Shown here: positions 20,765-29,745 of the stretch, piece after piece
Layout of the letters: every line of letters begins with the position of its first letter
How positions within the stretch are numbered: position 1 is the first letter of the stretch
Source of the DNA: Micrococcales bacterium
GTDB lineage: Bacteria; Actinomycetota; Actinomycetes; Actinomycetales; Dermatophilaceae
Assembly (NCBI GenBank): GCA_014763705.1
Contig: JACXUW010000003.1
Location: forward strand, 1-35,028
Reading direction: 5' to 3'
Length of the DNA stretch: 35,028 nucleotides
Program-made: the position numbers and the translations under genes
Notes under the pieces: model-generated
Database searches by the model: none
What the model was told of the DNA's origin: nothing
What the model saw: only the letters and a program-made list of their open reading frames with translations

Positions 20765-21794
20765 CGATGACCTCCTCGGCGAAGTGGCAGGCCGACAGCC
20801 GGCCCGGGGCGACCTCCCGCAGGGCGGGCAGGTCGCGGCGGCAGACGTCCTGGGCCATCCGGCAGCGCGGGTTGAAGGGGCAACCCGGCGGGATCCGCAT
20901 GAGGTTCGGCGGCAGGCCGCCGATGGCCGCGAGCGTCTGGCCCTTCTGGTCCAGGCGTGGGATGGACTCGAGCAGGCCGCGCGTGTACGGGTGTGCCGGA
21001 GACCGGTACAGCTCGTGCACCTCGGCCTTCTCGACGAGCCGGCCGGCGTACATGACCGCGATGCGGTCGGCGACGTCGGCGACGACCCCGAGGTCGTGGG
21101 TGATGAGGATGAGCCCCATCTGGCGCTCCTCCTGCAGCTCCTCGAGGAGGCTCATGATCTGCGCCTGGACGGTGACGTCGAGGGCGGTGGTCGGCTCGTC
21201 GGCGATGAGCACCGCCGGGTCGAGCGCGATGGCCATCGCGATCATGATCCGCTGGCGCATGCCGCCGGAGAACTGGTGCGGGTAGGCCTTGACCCTCTCG
21301 CGGGCGGCCGGGATCTGCACCCGCTCCATCAGCCGGATCGCCTGGTCGAGGGCGTCGCTCTTGTTCATCCCGCGGTGGATGCGGAACATCTCGGCGATCT
21401 GCCAGCCGACCGGGAAGACCGGGTTGAGCGACGAGAGGGCGTCCTGGAAGATCATCGAGACCTCCGGGCCCCGCGTCTTGCGTCGCTGCTCCTCGTCCAT
21501 GGTCAGCAGGTCGTGCCCGCAGTAGCGGATGTGCCCCTGCGGGATGACCGCCGGCGGCATGTCGAGGATGCCCATGATCGCCTGCGCGGTGACCGACTTG
21601 CCCGAGCCGGACTCGCCGAGGATCGCGAGGGACTCGCCCTGGCGCAGCTCGAACGAGACGCCGTTGATCGCGGTCGCCACGCCGTCGGCCGTGTGGAACT
21701 CGACGTAGAGGTCCTCGACCTCGAGCAGCACGCCGTCCTGGGGCTCGTAACGGATCGCACCGGTGTCGGTGCGAGTGGTGTCCTGAACCGTCAT
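20757..21794 (-). CDS. dppD: dipeptide/oligopeptide ABC transporter ATP-binding protein
   Basis: [55 protein letters not shown]...[32 protein letters not shown]. Confidence 0.95.
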   Translation of the reverse strand: MTVQDTTRTDTGAIRYEPQDGVLLEVEDLYVEFHTADGVATAINGVSFELRQGESLAILGESGSGKSVTAQAIMGILDMPPAVIPQGHIRYCGHDLLTMDEEQRRKTRGPEVSMIFQDALSSLNPVFPVGWQIAEMFRIHRGMNKSDALDQAIRLMERVQIPAARERVKAYPHQFSGGMRQRIMIAMAIALDPAVLIADEPTTALDVTVQAQIMSLLEELQEERQMGLILITHDLGVVADVADRIAVMYAGRLVEKAEVHELYRSPAHPYTRGLLESIPRLDQKGQTLAAIGGLPPNLMRIPPGCPFNPRCRMAQDVCRRDLPALREVAPGRLSACHFAEEVIDA

Positions 21795-21804
21795 GTCTTC
21801 TGCC

Positions 21805-22737
21805 TCACCGGTTCTTGGGGTCGAGGGCGTCACGGACCACGTCGCCGAGCATGATGAACGCCAGCACCGCCAGGGAGAGGAAGAGGCTGGGGAAGAACAG
21901 CATGTGCGGGGTGGTGCGCAGGCCGACGATCGCCGAGCTGATGTCGATGCCCCAGGAGATGGCCGGCGGCTGCAGGCCGATCCCGAGGAAGGACAGGGTC
22001 GCCTCCACCGCGATGTAGGCGCCGAGGTTGATCGTCGCGACGACGATCATCGGGGCCAGCGCGTTCGGGAGGATGTGCGAGCGGATGACCCGCCACGGGC
22101 TCGCGCCGAGGGCACGGGCCGCCTGCACGTAGTCGTTCGGCTTGACCTGGATGACGCTGGAGCGCATCAGCCGCGCCAGGCTCGGCCACCCGAGGATGAC
22201 CAGGGCGAAGACGACCTTGAGGACGATGAGCAGGTAGTTGTCGTTGAAGAAGTCCGGCAGCGAGACGAGGAAGATGATCGCGCCGAGCAGCAGCGGGATC
22301 GCGAAGAACACGTCACCGATGCGGGAGAGCAGCGCGTCGACCCAGCCACCGAGGTAGCCGGAGATGACGCCGATGGTGCCGCCGAGCAGCACCGTGCCGG
22401 TCGTCGTGAAGAGCCCGACGAGGATCGAGGCCCGGGCCCCGTAGATGCACCGCGCGTAGATGTCGTAGCCCTGGATGTCACGGCCGAACCAGGTGCCGTC
22501 GCCGGGCTTGGCCCGCGACTCGGCGAGCACCGCGAAGGTGGGGTCGGTCTTGGTGAACAGGCTCGGCCAGACCGCCATGAGGACGAAGACCGCGATCATC
22601 GTCGCGGAGATCCAGAACATGGGGTTCTTGCGCATCGAGCGCCAGGCGTCGGAGGCGAGCGACCGCTCCTCGCCGACGTCGCCCGCGTCGTGCGGGTCGG
22701 CGACGGAGCTGGACTCGGTGATGGTGGCTTCAGTCAT
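21805..22737 (-). CDS. dppC: dipeptide/oligopeptide ABC transporter permease
   Basis: Hydrophobic helices; FGRDIQGYDIYARCIYGARASILVGLF, VQAARALGASPWRVIRSHILPNALAPMIV (EAA loop). Confidence 0.95.
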   Translation of the reverse strand: MTEATITESSSVADPHDAGDVGEERSLASDAWRSMRKNPMFWISATMIAVFVLMAVWPSLFTKTDPTFAVLAESRAKPGDGTWFGRDIQGYDIYARCIYGARASILVGLFTTTGTVLLGGTIGVISGYLGGWVDALLSRIGDVFFAIPLLLGAIIFLVSLPDFFNDNYLLIVLKVVFALVILGWPSLARLMRSSVIQVKPNDYVQAARALGASPWRVIRSHILPNALAPMIVVATINLGAYIAVEATLSFLGIGLQPPAISWGIDISSAIVGLRTTPHMLFFPSLFLSLAVLAFIMLGDVVRDALDPKNR

Positions 22738-23659
22738 GGCTGATCCTCGGGTCGAGCAGGCCGTACAGGAGGTCGACGATGAGGTTGACGACGAGGTAGA
22801 CGATGACGAGCACCGTCACCGCGCCGACGACCGAGGCACCGTCCCGGGAGCGGATCGAGCGGAAGATGTAGCCGCCGATCCCCGGGATGTTGAAGATGCT
22901 CTCGGTGACGATGGCGCCGCCGAGGAGGGCGCCGAAGTCGAAGCCGATGAACGTGACGACCGGGATGAGGCTGTTGCGCAGCGCGTGCAGGCCGATGGCC
23001 CGGCGCTTGGTGAGGCCCTTGGAGATCGCGGTGCGGACGTAGTCCGAGCGCAGGTTCTCGACGAGGTTGGTGCGGGTCAGCCGGGCCACGTAGGCCACCG
23101 AGAGCGAGCCCAGCACCATCGCCGGCAGCAGCAGCTGGTAGACCGTCGCCTCGCCCGAGGTCACCGTGACCGGGAACAGGCCCCACTTGACGCCGAGGAA
23201 GTACTGCGCGAGGCCACCGATGACGAAGACGGGGATCGAGATGACCACGAGGGTGGAGACCAGGACGAGGTTGTCCAGGAACCCTCCCCGTCTCACCCCT
23301 GTCAACACACCGGCGACGATGCCGATGAGGGTCTCGAAGAGGATGGCCATGAGCGCGAGCTTCGCGGTCACGGGGTAACGCTGCTTGAGCTGGTCGGAGA
23401 CCTTGATCTGGTTGTAGGTCTCACCGAAGTCGCCGGTGGCCAGCTTGCCGACGTACTTGCCGTACTGGACGAGCAACGGGTCGTTGAGGTTGTACTTCTC
23501 GGTGAACGCCGCGCGGTACGCGGCGGAGCACGGCCGCTCGCCGCACTTCCCGGCGAGGGGGTCACCCGGCAGGGCGAACACCATGGCGAAGATGAGGAAC
23601 GTCGCTCCGAGGATCACGGGGATCATCTGGAGGAGCCGTCGAAGGATGTAGGTGCCCAC
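22730..23659 (-). CDS. dppB: dipeptide/oligopeptide ABC transporter permease
   Basis: MGTYILRRLLQMIPVILGATFLIFAMVFALPGDP...DYVRTAISKGLTKRRAIGLHALRNSLIPVVTFIG. Confidence 0.96.
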   Translation of the reverse strand: MGTYILRRLLQMIPVILGATFLIFAMVFALPGDPLAGKCGERPCSAAYRAAFTEKYNLNDPLLVQYGKYVGKLATGDFGETYNQIKVSDQLKQRYPVTAKLALMAILFETLIGIVAGVLTGVRRGGFLDNLVLVSTLVVISIPVFVIGGLAQYFLGVKWGLFPVTVTSGEATVYQLLLPAMVLGSLSVAYVARLTRTNLVENLRSDYVRTAISKGLTKRRAIGLHALRNSLIPVVTFIGFDFGALLGGAIVTESIFNIPGIGGYIFRSIRSRDGASVVGAVTVLVIVYLVVNLIVDLLYGLLDPRISHD

Positions 23660-23789
23660 AACACCTCCTTGGTTCTCGGGACGCTGGTCCCGATCGGGGA
23701 CGACGGCGTCGGACTGTATTCGGGGTCGAACCTAGACCATGGGGGTGGGCGTGGGTAGCGCCGGACCCGGCCGGTCGAAAACCCCCCGT

Positions 23790-23840
23790 CACACGGCCGT
23801 CGGCCTGCCAGCGGTGGCTGACAGGCCGACGACTCGTGTG
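23790..23840 (-). terminator. imperfect hairpin in the dppA-dppB intergenic region (candidate attenuator / processing signal)
   Basis: cacacg-gcc-gtcggcctg-c-cagc / gctg-a-caggccgac-gact-cgtgtg, followed on the minus strand by GACGGGGGGTTTTCG. Confidence 0.55.
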
Positions 23841-23869
23841 GAGCTCGGGGACCTAGCGGCCCCCGGGGG

Positions 23870-25528
23870 TCACTTCAGCGAGACCGACGTGAAGTCGATC
23901 GTGCCGAAGGCGGTGATCTTCACACCGGTGACCTTGTCGGACCAGCCCATCGTGGTCTTGCCGTACCACATCGGGATGGCCGGCATGTCCTGGGCGAGGA
24001 GCGCCTCGGCCTGCTGGTAGAGCTTGTTCGCCTCGGCCTCGTCGGTCGCCGCGGCGGCCTGCACGAGGAGCTTGTCGAACTCGGGGTTGGAGTAGTCGCC
24101 GTCGTTCGAGGACGCACCGGTCTTGTAGATCGGGGCGAGGAAGTTCTCGATCGAGGGGTAGTCCATCTGCCAGCCGGTGCGGAACATGCCCTTCATCTTG
24201 CGGTCCGCGATCTGCGAGCGGAAGGTGGCGAAGTCCACGACACCCGTGGCCACGCAGTCGACGCCGAGCGCCTGCTTGATGCTGTTGCAGGTGGCCTCGG
24301 TCCAGTCCTTGTGGGCCGCGTCCGCGTTGTAGGAGAGGGTGATCTTGCTGCCCTTGAAGCCGCCGGCCTCCTGGAGGAGGGCCTTGGCCTTGGCCGGGTC
24401 GTACTTGCAGTACTCACCGCACTGGTCGGCCTTGTAGCCGTCGACGACCGGGGAGACCCAGCCGGTGGCGGGCACGCGGGTGTTGTTGAAGATCTGCTTG
24501 ATGATCGTGTCGCGGTCGATCGCCATGGAGATCGCCTGACGGATCTTCGGGTCCGCGTAGTTCGGGTCGACCTTGGTCGGCGCGAAGGTGATCGTCTGGA
24601 TGACGCCGGTCTCCTTCTGCGCGTTGCGGTCCGGGAGGTCCGACTTGTACTTGTCGTCGATCAGCGCGCTGGTCGGGATCTCGTCGGTGATGTCCAGGTT
24701 GTTCGCGATGACGTCGTTGTAGGCGGCGTCGGACTCCTGGTAGATCTTGAACGTGATCTTGTCGACCTTGCCGCCGAAGTCACCGTTGTAGTCGGCGAAC
24801 TTGGACAGGACGATCGACTGCTCCTTGTTCCACGCGTCGAGCTTGTACGGGCCCGAGCCGATCGGCTTGTCGCCGAAGGACTTCGGGTCCTTGAAGAACA
24901 TGTCCGGGAGCGGCGAGAACGCCGAGTAGCCCAGGCGGACCGGGAGGTTCGAGACCTTCTCGGTGGTCTTGATCGTGAAGGTGTAGTCGTCGACGACCTT
25001 GAGGCCGGTCAGCTCCTTGGCCTTCGCGTTGCCGGCGCCGGCGCACGGGTCGTCGCCCTCACCGGTGCACTGCATGTCGCCGTAGCCCTCGATGGGCTCC
25101 ATGAAGTAGCCCGAGCTCTGGCCGTTGGGCGCGTACGCGGCGTAGTTCCACGCGTCGACGAAGTTCTTGGCCTTGATCTCGGTGCCGTCGTGGAACTTGC
25201 GGCCCTTCTTGATCTTGACCGTGAAGTTCTGGTTGTCCGTCGTGTCGATGGACTCGGCGATGTCGTTCTCGGGCTTGGCCGTCTCGGGGTCGTAGTGCAC
25301 GAGCTTGGAGAAGATCGCGTCGATCACGTTGCCGCCGCAGGTCTCCGTCGTGTTGCTCGGAACCAGAGGGTTCTGCGGGTTGCAGCCGCGGACGGTGATC
25401 TCGCCGCCCGTCTTGCCGCCTGCGGCCGAGCTCTGGTCGCCCCCGCTGTCCCCGCTGCCACACCCGGCAGCGAGAAGAGCGATGGCGGACATGGCCGCAA
25501 CGGCGACCGTGCGAGCAGTTCCTCGCAT
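23870..25528 (-). CDS. dppA: dipeptide/oligopeptide ABC transporter substrate-binding lipoprotein
   Basis: MRGTARTVAVAAMSAIALLAAGCGSGDSGG lipobox; IDAIFSKLVHYDPETAKPENDIAESIDTTDNQNFTVKIKKGRKFHDGTEIKAKNFVDAW; SBP family 5. Confidence 0.95.
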   Translation of the reverse strand: MRGTARTVAVAAMSAIALLAAGCGSGDSGGDQSSAAGGKTGGEITVRGCNPQNPLVPSNTTETCGGNVIDAIFSKLVHYDPETAKPENDIAESIDTTDNQNFTVKIKKGRKFHDGTEIKAKNFVDAWNYAAYAPNGQSSGYFMEPIEGYGDMQCTGEGDDPCAGAGNAKAKELTGLKVVDDYTFTIKTTEKVSNLPVRLGYSAFSPLPDMFFKDPKSFGDKPIGSGPYKLDAWNKEQSIVLSKFADYNGDFGGKVDKITFKIYQESDAAYNDVIANNLDITDEIPTSALIDDKYKSDLPDRNAQKETGVIQTITFAPTKVDPNYADPKIRQAISMAIDRDTIIKQIFNNTRVPATGWVSPVVDGYKADQCGEYCKYDPAKAKALLQEAGGFKGSKITLSYNADAAHKDWTEATCNSIKQALGVDCVATGVVDFATFRSQIADRKMKGMFRTGWQMDYPSIENFLAPIYKTGASSNDGDYSNPEFDKLLVQAAAATDEAEANKLYQQAEALLAQDMPAIPMWYGKTTMGWSDKVTGVKITAFGTIDFTSVSLK

Positions 25529-25763
25529 GGATGTCCTCCTGTGTGAAGTGGTTGACCACGCGGTGTCGTGTGGCCGTTCCGTGAGGTGCCCCGGTCGGGT
25601 GCAGCCTCGTGGCAGCGCCCTCCGGCGTGCCCGGTCCACCAAACACCACCGACCCGCGCGGAGGGAAGTTCCGCGACGCACCGAGACCCGATTGTGACCG
25701 AGTTGCGACCAACCCGCCGCCGGCGCCGGAAGATCTTCGGTGGGAGCCGGTAGGTTGAGCCCC

Positions 25764-26570
25764 GTGCCGGGCTACGACGACGACCTCCGACTCGCCCACG
25801 TGCTCGCCGACGCCGTCGAACGGCTGACGATGGAGCGGTTCCGGGCCGAGGACCTGCACGTCGAGACCAAGCCCGACCTCACCCTCGTCAGCGACGCCGA
25901 CCGCGACGCCGAGGAGCTCGTCCGGTTCCAGCTCAAGCGCACCCGCCCCCGTGACGCGGTGATCGGCGAGGAGCTGCCCCCGACGGGGTCGAGCCCGCGG
26001 CAGTGGGTCATCGACCCGATCGACGGCACCCACAGCTTCGTGCGGGGCGTGCCGGTGTGGGCCACGCTCATCGCCCTGGTCGACGACGGCCGGCCGGTCG
26101 TCGGGCTGGTCGCGGCCCCCGCGCTCGGCCGCCGCTGGTGGGCCGCCGTCGGGTCCGGGGCCTGGTCCGGCCGCAGCCTGACCAGCGCCCGCCGGATCCA
26201 GGTCTCGGGGGTCTCCCGGCTGGCCGACGCCTCCCTGTCCATCTCGAGCACGACGTCCTGGGACGACGTCGGTCGCCTCGACGCGATGCTCGGCCTCGCC
26301 CGCGCCTGCTGGCGCGAGCGGGCGTACGGCGACTTCTGGTCCTACATGCTCGTGGCGGAGGGCGCCGTCGACATCGCCGCCGAGCCCGAGCTCTCGCTCC
26401 ACGACATGGCCGCGCTCGTCCCCGTCGTCACCGAGGCCGGGGGCCGCTTCACCTCGCTCGACGGCACCGACGGCCCGTTCGGGGGCAACGCCGTCGCGAC
26501 CAACGGCATCCTCCACGACGAGGTGCTCGAGCGGCTCTCCGCCGGCCGTCCGTCGGTGGTGCGCGACTAG
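25764..26570 (+). CDS. hisN: histidinol-phosphatase, inositol-monophosphatase family
   Basis: VPGYDDDLRLAHVLADAVERLTMERFRAEDLHVETKPDLTLVSDADRDAEELVR...GEELPPT...WVIDPIDGTHSFVRGVPVW; GTG start. Confidence 0.9.
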   Translation: MPGYDDDLRLAHVLADAVERLTMERFRAEDLHVETKPDLTLVSDADRDAEELVRFQLKRTRPRDAVIGEELPPTGSSPRQWVIDPIDGTHSFVRGVPVWATLIALVDDGRPVVGLVAAPALGRRWWAAVGSGAWSGRSLTSARRIQVSGVSRLADASLSISSTTSWDDVGRLDAMLGLARACWRERAYGDFWSYMLVAEGAVDIAAEPELSLHDMAALVPVVTEAGGRFTSLDGTDGPFGGNAVATNGILHDEVLERLSAGRPSVVRD

Positions 26571-27076
26571 AAGAGGACGGCCTGGTCGGCCTCGGTCGGC
26601 ACGCCCTCGAGCCGGAGGAGGGCCGCCTTGCGCTCGAGCCCGCCCGCGTAGCCGGTCAGGGTGCCGTCGGCCCCGACCACCCGGTGGCAGGGCAGGACGA
26701 TCGGCACCGGGTTCGCGCCGTTGGCCGCCCCGACCGCCCGCGACGCGCCCGGGGGCAGCCCGAGCCGGTCCGCGATCGCGCCGTACGTCGTCGTCCCCCA
26801 CGGGACGGTGGCCAGCACCTCCCAGACCCGCTGCCGGAACGCGGTGCCGCGGGGCCGCACGGGCAGGTCGAAGACCCGTCGCTCGCCGCGGAAGTACTGC
26901 TCGAGCTGGGTGCGCACCTCCTCGAGCAGCGGGCTCGGCGCCGGCGCCCGGTCCTCGGGGACGGGTGCCGCGTCGAAGTGGATGGCCACGAGCGCGCCGT
27001 CGGCCTCGACGAGGCCGAGCCCACCGACCGGGGAGGGCACGACGAGCGAGGGCGCGCCGCCGGTCTCAGAGCGCAA
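26567..27076 (-). CDS. ogt: methylated-DNA-[protein]-cysteine S-methyltransferase
   Basis: FRQRVWEVLATVPWGTTTYGAIADRLGLPPGASRAVGAANGANPVPIVLPCHRVVGADGTLTGYAGGLERKAALL; PCHRVV active site. TTG start uncertain. Confidence 0.95.
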   Translation of the reverse strand: MRSETGGAPSLVVPSPVGGLGLVEADGALVAIHFDAAPVPEDRAPAPSPLLEEVRTQLEQYFRGERRVFDLPVRPRGTAFRQRVWEVLATVPWGTTTYGAIADRLGLPPGASRAVGAANGANPVPIVLPCHRVVGADGTLTGYAGGLERKAALLRLEGVPTEADQAVLF

Positions 27077-28412
27077 CCGTGCTCACCGGACCCGGGAGCC
27101 GGCCCTCGACCGCGGGGAGGACCGACTCGGCGTCACCGACGAGGACGACCGTCCACTCCCCCGTCGCCGCCCGCCGGTACGCGGCGTCGAGGTCCTCGAG
27201 GGCCAGTCCCGCGACGGCGGCGAGGTTGCGGGTCGTGAAGTCGAGCGGGAGGCCCTCCAGGGCGAGCGCGGCCGTCTCGTCGGCGACGGCGTCGGCCGTG
27301 GCGTAGCGACCCGGTGCCGTCTTGGAGACGAAGTCGACCCCGGAGCGCAGCTCGGCGGCGGTGAAGCCGTCGCGGGCGTCGTCGAGGATCCCGAGGAGCA
27401 GGCCGACCGCCTCGCCGGTGACCTCCGAGCGCACCGACCCCGAGGTGACGAACGAGCCCCCCGCGACGCGCGGCCGGAAGGCCGAGCGGATGCCGTACGT
27501 GTACCCCTTCTCCTCGCGCAGCACCGCGTCGACCCGGGCGTTCGGGGAGCCGCCGACGACGAAGGAGGCCACGGGGTGCGGGGCCCAGCCGAAGGGGGTC
27601 GAGCGGTCCGGACCCGGGCACGCGACGGCGATCTCGGTCTGGACCGACCCGGGGCGGTCGACGACGACGACCCGCGCCCGGTCGGCGGCCGGGACCGGCG
27701 CCAGCGGCGGCGGGGCCGGCACCTGCCGGGGCGCCTCCCACTGCCCGAGGGTCGCGTCGAGGACCGAGAGCGGGTCGATGCCCGAGAGGTCGCCGGCGAG
27801 CACGACCGTCGCGCCGCGCGGCCCGACCCGCAACGCATGGTGCTCGGCGACGGCCTCGCGGGTGATCCGCCCGATCGTCTCGGCGCTGCCGGCGGCCGGC
27901 CGGGACGCGCGGTCGGCGGGGTCCCACATCGTGCGGGCCACCTCGCGCGCCGCGCGGTGCGCCGCCGACGCGCGCTCCTGCTCGATCTCGGCGAGCCGGC
28001 TGCGCAGGATGCGGCGCACCTCGGGCTCGGGGAAGACCGGGGTGGCCAGCGCCTCGGTGACGAGCCGGGCCGCCGTGGGCAGGTGGGCCTGGGGCACGTC
28101 GAGGTCGACGAGGAGGCCACCGTCGGAGACACCGGCGCCGAGCGCCATCCCGTGCCGCTCCATCAGCTCGGCGAACTCCTCCGGGGAGTGCTCGGCCGTC
28201 CCCTCGTCGAGCAGCCGGGCGGTCATCGACGAGATGCCCTCGAGCTCGGGGTCCTCGGTGGCGAGGGAGGAGGGCACGACGACCCGCATCGAGAGGACGT
28301 ACTGGCCGGGCAGGTCGTGGACGAGGAGGCGGACACCGTTGGGCAGCCGGTGCTCCTCGGGGACCGGGAAGGCCCACGGGGCCGGCGGCCGGACGGCCGG
28401 CCGGGCGCTCAC
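27066..28412 (-). CDS. M16 family peptidase-like protein, probably non-catalytic subunit
   Basis: VSARPAVRPPAPWAFPVPEEHRLPNGVRLLVHDLPGQYVLSMRVVVPSSLATEDPELEGISSMTARLLDEGTAEHS; M16 fold but HxxEH absent. Confidence 0.88.
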   Translation of the reverse strand: MSARPAVRPPAPWAFPVPEEHRLPNGVRLLVHDLPGQYVLSMRVVVPSSLATEDPELEGISSMTARLLDEGTAEHSPEEFAELMERHGMALGAGVSDGGLLVDLDVPQAHLPTAARLVTEALATPVFPEPEVRRILRSRLAEIEQERASAAHRAAREVARTMWDPADRASRPAAGSAETIGRITREAVAEHHALRVGPRGATVVLAGDLSGIDPLSVLDATLGQWEAPRQVPAPPPLAPVPAADRARVVVVDRPGSVQTEIAVACPGPDRSTPFGWAPHPVASFVVGGSPNARVDAVLREEKGYTYGIRSAFRPRVAGGSFVTSGSVRSEVTGEAVGLLLGILDDARDGFTAAELRSGVDFVSKTAPGRYATADAVADETAALALEGLPLDFTTRNLAAVAGLALEDLDAAYRRAATGEWTVVLVGDAESVLPAVEGRLPGPVSTVAL

Positions 28413-29698
28413 GCGACCGCCTCCGCACCCTCGGCGTCGTCGAGGAAGGCGACCACCGCCCGGCTCTCCGGCCGCAGCCAGCGCCGGGTCGCCTCGACCA
28501 CTCGTTCCGCGGTCACGGCCCGGACCCGGTCGAGGTGGGTGTTGACGACGTCGGGGTCGTCGTGGAGGAGCAGGTAGCGGCTGAGCAGGTCGGCCCGCTC
28601 CTCCTGGGAGGCGAGGGCCGACAGCCAGGCCCGTTCGGCCTGCGCGATCGAGGCCTCCAGCTCGGCCTCGGTCGGCCCCTCCTGCGCGAGCCGCTCGAGC
28701 TCCTCGACCAGGCCGGCCTCGAGGGCGTCGGTGTCGGCGTCCGGGGCGGCGTCGATGACGACGAAGCCGAGCGAGACGCCGTCGACGAAGCCCCACGCGG
28801 TGGCGTGGGCGCCGGTGGCGCTCTGCTCGCGCCGGACGAACCGGCGCACGAGGCGCGAGCTGGACAGGCCGGCGAGGCAGTCGAGGGCGACGGTGGCCGC
28901 GACCAGCTCGTCCGTGCCGTCGACGGGGAGCCGGAAGGCCACGTGCAGCCGGTCGTTCGGCACCTTCTCGCGCCGCTCGACCCGCACCGGCGCGGTGAGC
29001 GGCTCGAGCTGGGGCAGGTCCGGACGCCGCTCCTCGGCCCGCGCGGTGAGTCCGCCGAAGTACCGCTCGACGAGGGTGAACCCCTCCTCGGGCGCGATGT
29101 CGCCGCAGAGCGTGAGGACGGTGTTGTCCGGGGCGTAGTACCGCCGGAAGAAGGCGTGGACGTCCTCGAGGCTCGCCGCGTCGAGGTCGGCCATCGAGCC
29201 GATCGTCGGGTGGTGGTACGGGTGCCCCTCGGGGAAGACGGCGGCGTAGACGTCGATGAGGGCCGTGCCGTACGGCTGGTTGTCGTAGCGCTGGCGCTTC
29301 TCCTCCTTGACGACGTCGCGCTGGTTGTCGAGGTTCTCCTGGGTCAGGGCGTCGAGGAGGTGGCCGTGGCGGTCCGCCTCGAGCCACAGGGCCAGCTCGA
29401 GCGCACCGGTCGGGACGGTCTCGAAGTAGTTCGTGCGGTCGAACCACGTCGTCGCGTTGAGCCGGCCACCCTCGGCCATCAGCGCCTCGAAGTGCTCGCC
29501 GCTGCGCACGCCCCGCGACCCCTGGAACATCAGGTGCTCGAAGAGGTGCGCGAAGCCGGTGCGCCCCGCCTCCTCGTGACGTGACCCGACCCCGACCCAG
29601 AGGTTGACGGTGACGTTCGGGACGGTGTGGTCCGGGGACACGACGACGCGCAGGCCGTTGTCGAGCGTCCTCCGGTGGACCGGGTAGTCGAGCGGCAT
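28409..29698 (-). CDS. M16 family metallopeptidase (pitrilysin/insulinase), catalytic
   Basis: MPLDYPVHRRTLDNGLRVVVSPDHTVPNVTVNLWVGVGSRHEEAGRTGFAHLFEHLMFQGS; HxxEH zinc motif intact. Confidence 0.95.
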   Translation of the reverse strand: MPLDYPVHRRTLDNGLRVVVSPDHTVPNVTVNLWVGVGSRHEEAGRTGFAHLFEHLMFQGSRGVRSGEHFEALMAEGGRLNATTWFDRTNYFETVPTGALELALWLEADRHGHLLDALTQENLDNQRDVVKEEKRQRYDNQPYGTALIDVYAAVFPEGHPYHHPTIGSMADLDAASLEDVHAFFRRYYAPDNTVLTLCGDIAPEEGFTLVERYFGGLTARAEERRPDLPQLEPLTAPVRVERREKVPNDRLHVAFRLPVDGTDELVAATVALDCLAGLSSSRLVRRFVRREQSATGAHATAWGFVDGVSLGFVVIDAAPDADTDALEAGLVEELERLAQEGPTEAELEASIAQAERAWLSALASQEERADLLSRYLLLHDDPDVVNTHLDRVRAVTAERVVEATRRWLRPESRAVVAFLDDAEGAEAVA

Positions 29699-29745
29699 GG
29701 CGGCCACCCTACGGTCACTCCCCGCGCGGCGAAACGCCCCGGCGC

